DNA of 37,735 nt from Chloroflexota bacterium. GTDB lineage: Bacteria; Chloroflexota; Limnocylindria; Limnocylindrales; CSP1-4. The position numbers were made by a program, and so were the translations under genes. Where the stretch lies: contig JADMIG010000006.1 of the NCBI GenBank assembly GCA_015478725.1, forward strand, positions 83,781 through 121,515. Direction: 5' to 3'. Positions 32,112-37,735 of the stretch are shown one piece after another; position 1 is the first letter of the stretch, and each line of letters opens with the position of its first letter. The notes below the pieces were generated by a model, which was given only the letters and a program-made list of their open reading frames with translations, did no database searches and had not been told where the DNA came from.

Positions 32112-33152
32112 TCACCGAGGTCCGGCGGCGGGGCCGGTGGATCCGCGGACGACGAGCCGGACCGGGAGTCGCACGATCTCCGCGATCTCCGTGACCTCCG
32201 CTCTCGTCGGTGTCGCCGCGTGCTCGTCGATCCGCTCGATGAGGCGCCGGACGGCCCACTGGCTCATCGCGACCGTCGACTGGGCGACCGTCGTGAGCGG
32301 CGGGTCCATGTACCCGGCGAGCGAGAGTCCGTCGAAGCCGACGACGCTCACGTCCTCGGGCACTCGCCGGCCGGAGGCCCGCAGCGCACGGAGCGCTCCG
32401 ATCGCCGTGAGGTCGTTGTAGCAGATCACGGCACTGAGATCCGGCGAGCGGCGGAGGAGTCGGGCCATCGCCCGCTCGCCCTCCGCGACGTGCCCGTCGC
32501 CGACGGCGAGACGGAGCGTCCCCACGCTCCGCCCGGCCCCCACCAGCCCGTCGCGGATCCCGGCCAGCCTCGGCCGCGCCGCACCGTGGACGGCCGGCGC
32601 CCCGATGTGCCCGATCGTCCGGTGACCGAGCCCCACGAGATGCTCCGCGGCGAGGCGGCCGCCCGCTCGATTGTCCGAGAGGATCGTCGGCACGCCCGGC
32701 ACGGACAGCTCGGAATTCATCATCACCACCGGCAACGGCGCCCTCGCGAGCCAGCGTGCGTGCCGCTCGCCCACCCCGCCGCTCGCCACGATGATCCCAT
32801 CGACGCGCCGCTCGGCGAGGATCTCGAGGTAGGCGGCCTCCCGTTCCGGATCGTCGGCGCCGTTGCAGAGGACGACCGCGTATTCCGAGCCGACGGCCGC
32901 ATCCTCGACGGCCCGCACGATCTCGGCGAAGAACGGGTTCTCGACGTCCGTGATGATGAGGCCGATCGTCCGCGTCCGTTGAAGCTTGAGAGAACGGGCG
33001 ACGCCCGACGGGCGATAGCCGAGCTCCTCCACGACGGCGAAGACGCGGGCCCGGGTCTCCGGGCGGGCCCGGAGCGCCCCGGAGAGGATCCGGCTCACCG
33101 TCGCCGTCGAGACGCCGACGCGGGCCGCCACGTCCGCCATGGTGGCACCCAT
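32112..33152 (-). CDS. LacI-family transcriptional regulator of the cyclitol locus
   Basis: A 346-residue LacI/GalR protein. Residues 1-60 are the DNA-binding head: MADVAARVGVSTATVSRILSG, then the hinge helix region YRPSGVARSLKLQRTRTIGLI. The rest is the sugar-binding-protein-like sensor (ENPFFAEIVRAVEDAA, RVDGIIVASGG, ICYNDLTAIGALRALR, VSVVGFDGLSLAGYMDPPLTTVAQ). It lies 36 bases after the IolD-like gene on the same strand, so it is probably expressed from that promoter. The two matching GTAATCGATTGC palindromes at the locus are the likely binding sites. Repression relieved by an inositol-pathway metabolite is the usual scheme in such clusters, inferred here. Confidence 0.92.
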   Translation of the reverse strand: MGATMADVAARVGVSTATVSRILSGALRARPETRARVFAVVEELGYRPSGVARSLKLQRTRTIGLIITDVENPFFAEIVRAVEDAAVGSEYAVVLCNGADDPEREAAYLEILAERRVDGIIVASGGVGERHARWLARAPLPVVMMNSELSVPGVPTILSDNRAGGRLAAEHLVGLGHRTIGHIGAPAVHGAARPRLAGIRDGLVGAGRSVGTLRLAVGDGHVAEGERAMARLLRRSPDLSAVICYNDLTAIGALRALRASGRRVPEDVSVVGFDGLSLAGYMDPPLTTVAQSTVAMSQWAVRRLIERIDEHAATPTRAEVTEIAEIVRLPVRLVVRGSTGPAAGPR

Positions 33153-33188
33153 CAGCGTGAGTCCGGTCCGCTCACCATCCGCCTGCGT

Positions 33189-34997
33189 TCACCGCTGCTG
33201 CTCCTCCGCGAGGCCGGCGAGGTATCGGGCCCGCTCCTCGGGGTGGTATTCGGGGCTCGGGGCATCCCACCAGCCGGTCTTCTCCGGCCCGGCCACGGCG
33301 AGATCGCGGTCCACCCGGACATGCACGAGCGACGGGCCGCCGGACGCGAGCGCCCGCTCGACCGCAGGGCGGACCTCGTCCGGCCGTGTCGCCTGTTCGG
33401 TGTGGACGCCGAACGCTCGGCCGATCGCGGCGTAATCCGGCTGGTAGAGCTCCCCACGACGGAGGAAGTCGGTGGCCGCGCTGCGGCCGAAGAATGTCCG
33501 TTGGCCGCCCTTGATGCTGATCCAGCCGCTGTTGTCGAGGACCACCATGCAGACCGCCACGTCGAGCATCGCCGCAGCGGCGAGCTCCTGCATCGTCTGG
33601 AGGAAGCTCCCGTCGCCGCCGATCGCGAGGACCTGCCGGTCCGGCGCCGCGAGCTGGCAGCCGATCGCGGCCGGCAGCTCGAAGCCCATCGTGGAGAACC
33701 CGCCCGACGTGATGTGGGTCCTCGGCCGGCGCGTCACCCAGCGTTGCTTGACGATCCCCTGGGGCAGTCCCGCGCCCGTGACGACGATGGCATCCGGCCG
33801 GGTCGCCGCCTGGATCTCGCGGGTCGCCCTGGCCATCGTCATCGGGACCGCGTCGGATCCGGAGAGGCGCTCGAGGCTCGCGAACCAGGTCGCCGTGCGA
33901 CGCTGGATCTCCTCAAAATAGGCGCTGTCGCGGTACACGGTGGGGCCGCCTCCGGGTCCCAGCGCCGCGAGGAGGTCGACGAGGACCGCCTTCGCGTCGC
34001 CGACGAGCGACGCCTCGACCGGATAGTTCTTGCCGATCTCCCGCGGATCGATGTCGATCTGGACGAGCCGGGAGGGCGGGATCGAGAACGTCACGCCCTT
34101 GCGGTACGACGAAGCGCTCCAGTCCGTGAAGCGGTTCCCGACGGAGATGACGACGTCGGCGCTCGCGGCGAGTTCGTTGCCGCAGGTCGAGGCGGTGTCG
34201 CCGATCGTCTGGCCCGCGAGCTCGTGGGTCTCGTCGATCGCGCCCTTGCCCTGCCACGTCGTGACGACCGCTGCGCCGAGTCGCTCGGCGAGTGCGGTGA
34301 GCTCGGCGGCCGCGTCGGCGAGGATGACCCCTCCCCCGGCGACGATGACCGGCCGTCGGGCGCCGCGGACGAGTGCCGCCGCCCGCTCGACATCGTCGGC
34401 AGCAGGGCGGAGACGGCCGCGAGCCTCGCGGGCGGCCGGATCGGGGAGGACGACGTCCGCGGACTCCGCCTGAAGGTCCATGGCGAGATCGAGGAGGACC
34501 GGTCCGGGACGCCCGGAGACCATCTGATTCCACGCCCGATGGAGGACGAACGGCAACTCGTCCACTCTCGACGGCTGCCACCACTCCTTCACGACCGGCT
34601 CGAAGACCCGCGGGTTGTCGGCAGCGTGGCGGCGCTCGAACTCCTGGAACAGGCCGTGACCGCGCATGTACGTATGGGCCGAACCCACGGCAAGGAGGAC
34701 GGCCGTCGAATCCACATACGCGGTGCCCATCCCGACGACGGTGTTCATCGCGCCGGGACCGATGCTCGAGAACGCGAGCATCGGTCGGCCGCTGACCCGG
34801 TACCAGCCGTCGGCGAGGTGGACCGCCGACTGCTCGTGCATCACCTGAACGGTCCGGATCGCGTCGCTCCGATCGATGAGCGCGTCGACGATCGCCCAGC
34901 AGCCGTGGCCGGGGATGCCGGCGGCGTGGGTGACGCCCTGGCGGACGAGGTATTCGACGAGGATCTGCGCGCCCGACAGGCGCACCGGCTCGGCCAT
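33189..34997 (-). CDS. ThDP-dependent enzyme, IolD-like (trihydroxycyclohexane-dione hydrolase candidate)
   Basis: A 602-residue member of the acetolactate-synthase/IolD family. Its N-terminal ThDP domain has IPGHGCWAIVDAL and VMHEQSAVHLADG with the activating Glu; the middle FAD/dehydrogenase-like domain has RRPVIVAGGGVILADAA; the C-terminal cofactor domain has GGDGSFLQTMQ followed by VVLDNSGW (the GDG...N metal-binding motif). The closing GWWDAPSPEY resembles the WWDVP end of IolD. IolD opens the ring of the diketone intermediate of inositol breakdown; length and neighbours (IolB, IolE-like, IolG-like) fit, but similarity to general acetolactate-synthase-type proteins leaves room for another decarboxylating or C-C-cleaving role. 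ATG 34997 lies 14 bases inside the operator of the divergent promoter. Confidence 0.75.
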   Translation of the reverse strand: MAEPVRLSGAQILVEYLVRQGVTHAAGIPGHGCWAIVDALIDRSDAIRTVQVMHEQSAVHLADGWYRVSGRPMLAFSSIGPGAMNTVVGMGTAYVDSTAVLLAVGSAHTYMRGHGLFQEFERRHAADNPRVFEPVVKEWWQPSRVDELPFVLHRAWNQMVSGRPGPVLLDLAMDLQAESADVVLPDPAAREARGRLRPAADDVERAAALVRGARRPVIVAGGGVILADAAAELTALAERLGAAVVTTWQGKGAIDETHELAGQTIGDTASTCGNELAASADVVISVGNRFTDWSASSYRKGVTFSIPPSRLVQIDIDPREIGKNYPVEASLVGDAKAVLVDLLAALGPGGGPTVYRDSAYFEEIQRRTATWFASLERLSGSDAVPMTMARATREIQAATRPDAIVVTGAGLPQGIVKQRWVTRRPRTHITSGGFSTMGFELPAAIGCQLAAPDRQVLAIGGDGSFLQTMQELAAAAMLDVAVCMVVLDNSGWISIKGGQRTFFGRSAATDFLRRGELYQPDYAAIGRAFGVHTEQATRPDEVRPAVERALASGGPSLVHVRVDRDLAVAGPEKTGWWDAPSPEYHPEERARYLAGLAEEQQR

Positions 34998-35010
34998 CCC
35001 ACACCGTCCC

Positions 35011-35022
35011 GTAATCGATTGC
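35011..35022. promoter_or_regulatory. LacI-family operator, copy 2
   Basis: GTAATCGATTGC, identical to the site at 31734-31745. It lies between the divergent IolD-like and transaldolase genes, at the expected -35 position of the plus-strand promoter and just downstream of the likely minus-strand start. One bound repressor could therefore silence both directions. Confidence 0.72.
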
Positions 35023-35039
35023 TTCGCGATGCCGAGCGG

Positions 35040-35045
35040 TATTAT
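35040..35045 (+). promoter_or_regulatory. -10 element of the transaldolase-iolB promoter
   Basis: TATTAT, five of six consensus bases, is rare in this GC-rich DNA. TTGCTT at 35019-35024, overlapping the operator, is a possible though closely spaced -35. The reverse strand reads CATAAT over the same bases and may serve the IolD-like gene. Confidence 0.5.
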
Positions 35046-35051
35046 GCCCCT

Positions 35052-35073
35052 GCCCGCCGACCGCTCGGCGGGC
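35052..35073 (+). promoter_or_regulatory. Perfect 5'-leader hairpin ahead of the transaldolase gene
   Basis: GCCCGCCGA (35052-35060), loop CCGC and TCGGCGGGC (35065-35073) give a perfect 9-base stem with a tetraloop. It would sit at the very 5' end of the transaldolase-iolB mRNA. No T-run follows, so mRNA protection is more likely than termination. Confidence 0.55.
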
Positions 35074-35111
35074 CATCCCGATCGCGACGACCGCCGGTCG
35101 CCGAGGAGGCC

Positions 35112-36209
35112 ATGGACGTCCTCACCGACACTCCCCTCGCCCGCACGGTCGCCGCGACGGCGACCGACATCTGGAACGATTCGTGTTCCGTCGAGGAGCT
35201 CGAGTACGCCGTCGCGAATGGCGCCGTCGGCGCCACGGCGAACCCGACCATCGTCAGCGACGTCTGGCGGTCCGACCCGGGCCGCTGGCGTGCGACGACC
35301 CGTGAGCTCGCGCAGGCCCACCCGACATGGACGGAGGTGGACCTCGCCTGGAGCATCGTCGAAGCGATGTCGCTCCGGGCGGCCCCGCTCCTCCTGCCCG
35401 CGCACGAACGGACCGGCGGCCGGCAGGGCCGACTCTCGATGCAGACCGATCCGACGTTCTGGCGAACCCCCGAGCGGATGCTCGCCCAGGGCGTCCATTT
35501 CGCCGGACTCGCGCCGAACATCATCGTGAAGTTCCCGGCCACCGCGGCCGGGATCGGCGTCATGGAGGAGGCGACATATCGCGGCGTCAACGTCAACTGC
35601 ACGGTGAGTTTCAGCGTCGCCCAGGCGGTCGCCGCGGCCGAAGCGGTCGAGCGGGGGCTTCGTCGGCGAGAGGTCGAAGGGCTGCCCGTGCACCGGATGG
35701 GCCCGGTCATCACGCTCATGATGGGCCGGATCGAGGACTGGCTCCGCGTCCAGACCGAGCGCGACGGGATCGTCGCGGACCCGCTGGCGCTGCCCTGGTC
35801 CGGCGTCGCGGTCTTCAAGCGAGCGTACGCTGTGTTCCGCGAACGGGGCCTTCGGGCCCGCCTCCTCGGCGCCGCGGTCCGCCATCACTACCACTGGAGC
35901 GAGCTCATCGGCGGCGACGTCGTCATCACCCTGCCGGCGATCTGGCAACGGCGGTTCAACGCCTCGGACATCGACGTGCGCCCGCGGATGGACGATCCGG
36001 TCCCGGCGGCGATCATCGCGGATCTCGAGCGGCACTTCCCGGACTTCGTTCGCGCCTATGAGCCGGACGGCCTGTCGCTCGACGAGTTCGACACGTTCGG
36101 GCCGACGGTCCGGACACTCCGCGCGTTCATCGGCTCCTACCACGATCTCCTCCACCAGGTCACGGACGCGGTCCTGCCGAATCCGGACGTCGCGACCTCC
36201 CGCGCATGA
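35112..36209 (+). CDS. Transaldolase-family protein
   Basis: A 365-residue TIM-barrel protein of the transaldolase family. It has DIWNDSCSVEELEYAVANGAVGATANPTIV (the TxNPT start), RLSMQTDP, NIIVKFPATAAGIGVMEEATYRGVNVNCTVSFSVAQAVAAAEA with Schiff-base Lys140, and a C-terminal part (HHYHWSELIGGDVVITLPAIWQRRFN) that resembles the usual phosphate/product loop. Transaldolases move dihydroxyacetone units or cleave related sugar phosphates. ATG 35112 has AGGAGG two bases upstream, rather close. Its TGA overlaps the iolB ATG, so the two are coupled. In an inositol pathway this enzyme could replace the IolJ aldolase or process a side product; this is inference, and no IolJ or IolC is in view. Confidence 0.85.
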   Translation: MDVLTDTPLARTVAATATDIWNDSCSVEELEYAVANGAVGATANPTIVSDVWRSDPGRWRATTRELAQAHPTWTEVDLAWSIVEAMSLRAAPLLLPAHERTGGRQGRLSMQTDPTFWRTPERMLAQGVHFAGLAPNIIVKFPATAAGIGVMEEATYRGVNVNCTVSFSVAQAVAAAEAVERGLRRREVEGLPVHRMGPVITLMMGRIEDWLRVQTERDGIVADPLALPWSGVAVFKRAYAVFRERGLRARLLGAAVRHHYHWSELIGGDVVITLPAIWQRRFNASDIDVRPRMDDPVPAAIIADLERHFPDFVRAYEPDGLSLDEFDTFGPTVRTLRAFIGSYHDLLHQVTDAVLPNPDVATSRA

Positions 36210-37183
36210 GTGGCTCGTCGGCCGGCGGCGATCCGCCGGTCGCGGCAGTCGCGCCGCCGAACCGCCTCGCCGTGGACGCGCTCCACCTGAGGCCGGAGGG
36301 CGACGGAGCGGTCGGCCTCGATCCGACACGAGCTGGCTGGCGGTATCTGTCGTTCGAGACACGGACGCTCGGCGCGGGCGCGGAGCTCGCGATCCCGTCG
36401 GACGGGCGGGAGACCGCCATCGTCGTGCTCGGCGGAGGCGGTGTCGCGGTCAGGCCCGGCGACGACCGGGGTGCCCTCCTCGAGCTCGCCGGCCGACGCT
36501 CGGTCTGGGATGGTCTCCCGTGGGCCGTCTACCTGCCGGCGGCGATCGGTGCGACCGTCGTGGGCGTTCCGCTCGATCACCATGGAAGCGTGGATCTCGC
36601 GATCGCCCGCTCTCCGATCGCCGCCCGGGCGAAGGCCACCGGGCGGCCGGTCGTGATCCGCCCGGAGGACTGCCGGATCGAGAGCCGCGGTGCCGGGAAC
36701 GCGACGCGACAGATCACCCACATCATCGCTCCCGAGTTCCCGGCCGATCGGCTGCTGCTCGTCGAGGTATATACGCCGTCCGGGAACTGGTCGAGCTGGC
36801 CGCCGCACAAGCACGACGTCGACGCGATGCCCGACGAGGCCGTCCTCGAGGAGATCTATTGCTACCGGTTCCGGCGGCCCGAGGACTGGGCGATCCAGCG
36901 GGTCTACCGGCGTCCGGGTACGCCCCTGGAACGATCATCCGGGCCACGCGACGCGCTCTGGGAGGTGCGCTCGGGGGACGTCGTCATCGTCACGGACGGC
37001 TACCACCCGTTCGTGACGAGCCACGGCGCGGACGCCTACTACCTCAACGCCCTCGCCGGCGACCGGCGGACGATGGCCTGCTCGTTCGACCCGGATCTCG
37101 ACTTCGTCCGGGCGGCGTGGGCGACCATGCCACCGGATCCGCGGGTCCCGCTCGTCGATGCCGGCGGACCGCGGAAACGTTAG
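36206..37183 (+). CDS. iolB: 5-deoxy-glucuronate isomerase
   Basis: A 325-residue bicupin, slightly longer than the usual ~270-300. The first cupin has GWRYLSFETRTLGAGAELAIPSDGRETAIVVLGG. The second holds the IolB signature: GNWSSWPPHKHD, then LEEIYCYRF, GDVVIVTDGYHPF and YYLNALAGDRR, giving His, His, Glu and His metal ligands. IolB converts 5-deoxy-glucuronate to 5-deoxy-5-keto-gluconate in inositol breakdown. Its ATG overlaps the transaldolase stop (ATGA). It ends 19 bases from the convergent IolE-like gene; no obvious terminator lies between. The first ~18 residues are a disordered-looking extension. The family call is strong and anchors the interpretation of the whole locus. Confidence 0.9.
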   Translation: MSGSSAGGDPPVAAVAPPNRLAVDALHLRPEGDGAVGLDPTRAGWRYLSFETRTLGAGAELAIPSDGRETAIVVLGGGGVAVRPGDDRGALLELAGRRSVWDGLPWAVYLPAAIGATVVGVPLDHHGSVDLAIARSPIAARAKATGRPVVIRPEDCRIESRGAGNATRQITHIIAPEFPADRLLLVEVYTPSGNWSSWPPHKHDVDAMPDEAVLEEIYCYRFRRPEDWAIQRVYRRPGTPLERSSGPRDALWEVRSGDVVIVTDGYHPFVTSHGADAYYLNALAGDRRTMACSFDPDLDFVRAAWATMPPDPRVPLVDAGGPRKR

Positions 37184-37202
37184 GCGATCGTCCGGGCGGC
37201 CC

Positions 37203-37735
37203 TCAGATGCCGAGCGTCGCGAGGTATCCCCGGTTCCTACCCTGGGCGGCGACGACGGCGTCGAGCGTGTCGCCCGTCCGCAGGTAGCGGTCCTGCTCCA
37301 CGACGACCCAGCCGTGGTAGTCGTGGCGACGGAGGGCGGCGACGACGTCGGCGATCCGGGCGTCACCTCGGCCGAGCTCGCAGAAGGCGCCGGCGCCGGT
37401 GAGCGCCTCGAAGTCCTCGCCGCGATCGCGGCCGGCAGCGAGGACCGCCGACGACACGTCTTTCAGGTGGACATGGCGGATGAGCTCGTGGTACGCCTCG
37501 ACGAGCGTCACCGGGTCGGCGCCGCCGAAGCGGGCGTGCCCGGTGTCGAGGCACAGGCCGAGGAGCGACGGGTCCATCGCCTCGAGGACCCGCCGGATCT
37601 CGTCAGCGGTCTCGACGTACGTCGCGGCGTGGTGATGGAGGACCGGCTCAAAGCCGGTCGAACGGCAGATCTCCGCCGCACGGTGCGGATTTCGCTCCAA
37701 TCCGATCACCCGTTTCGCTCCAATCCGATCAGTCG
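37203..37735 (-). CDS. Sugar phosphate isomerase/epimerase, IolE-like (inosose dehydratase candidate), C-terminal part
   Basis: The last ~177 residues of a xylose-isomerase-like TIM-barrel protein; the frame is still open at the right edge. It has VLHHHAATYVETADEIRRVLEA, LGLCLDTGHARFGGADPVTLVEAY, IRHVHLKDVSSA, GAFCELGRGDARIADVVAALRRHDYHGWVVVEQDR. The HHH, DTGH, HVHLKD and GxG...E residues are the metal and substrate ligands of IolE and IolI. IolE dehydrates scyllo-inosose, the step between IolG and IolD, so an inosose dehydratase is the best guess; IolI isomerase is the alternative. It converges on iolB. A 19-base repeat at the very edge (37690-37731) crosses the frame. Confidence 0.8.
   Translation of the reverse strand, partial: TDRIGAKRVIGLERNPHRAAEICRSTGFEPVLHHHAATYVETADEIRRVLEAMDPSLLGLCLDTGHARFGGADPVTLVEAYHELIRHVHLKDVSSAVLAAGRDRGEDFEALTGAGAFCELGRGDARIADVVAALRRHDYHGWVVVEQDRYLRTGDTLDAVVAAQGRNRGYLATLGI
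37690..37731. repeat. 19-base direct repeat at the right edge
   Basis: TTTCGCTCCAATCCGATCA occurs at 37690-37708 and 37713-37731, a 23-base period. It lies inside the IolE-like frame, and because 23 is not a multiple of three the two copies are read in different frames. This could be a real duplication or an artefact of the sequence end. Confidence 0.85.

Noticed and set aside
31725-35111. Upstream three-quarters of the long plus-strand frame that ends in the transaldolase
   Set aside because: Only the part from ATG 35112 is a protein of known fold; the rest is the complement of the LacI and IolD-like genes.
1-37735. CRISPR arrays or rRNA genes
   Set aside because: No spaced repeat array and no rRNA-like sequence was seen; the repeats present are short tandem pairs.

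Overview
The window is about 37.7 kb of very GC-rich bacterial DNA. Genes are tightly packed, often with ATGA, GTGA or TGATG stop/start overlaps. The make-up suggests a free-living, probably soil or freshwater, high-GC lineage: a hemC-hemD fusion within a C5-type heme operon, a DUF3090/SCO1664-type gene pair, a TM0106-type nuclease-helicase and many catabolic genes. Chloroflexota (for example Limnocylindria/Ellin6529-like) or Actinomycetota fit best. This is inferred from gene content, not from a marker gene.

Layout. (1) 1-4004, minus strand: a heme operon reading HTH regulator -> hemA -> hemC-hemD fusion -> hemB, with hemB running off the left edge. (2) 4076-5274, minus: a DUF1634 membrane protein and a TauE/SafE permease. 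(3) 5463-6699: a tyrosine integrase broken by two frameshifts. (4) 6805-15300: a divergent accessory cluster. The minus arm is aminotransferase, cupin, atypical SDR and class II glutamine amidotransferase. The plus arm is an Lrp/AsnC regulator, a glutamine-synthetase-like ligase, a Dabb protein, an APC permease, a FluG-type amidohydrolase and the 5' stump of a second aminotransferase. It ends next to a tRNA-Thr(CGT) fragment at 15421-15470. (5) 15529-21558, plus: a second FluG-type amidohydrolase, a membrane-anchored sulfite-oxidase-family enzyme, DUF3090, a SCO1664-family protein, two small proteins and a DapA-family lyase/aldolase. (6) 21633-26590, plus: a class III aminotransferase and a 1149-residue protein joining an Fe-S RecB-type nuclease, a DEDD exonuclease and an SF1 helicase. 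(7) 26615-37735: a cyclitol (myo-inositol-type) catabolic and uptake region.

The inositol-type region works as one regulon. A minus-strand operon carries an IolG-like dehydrogenase, a sugar-binding lipoprotein, a permease, a single-domain ATPase and an amidinohydrolase-family enzyme. A second minus-strand unit carries an IolD-like ThDP enzyme and a LacI-family regulator. A divergent plus-strand unit carries a transaldolase and IolB. A convergent IolE-like gene is cut by the right edge. The same 12-base palindrome, GTAATCGATTGC, lies in both promoter regions (31734-31745 and 35011-35022), so the LacI protein probably controls the whole block. The transaldolase overlapping iolB is the unusual element and hints at a variant pathway.

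The most novel-looking parts are the amidohydrolase/GS-like ligase/amidotransferase cluster with its non-canonical SDR, the transaldolase-containing iol locus with duplicated operators and a coupled leader peptide, and the three-enzyme nuclease-helicase.
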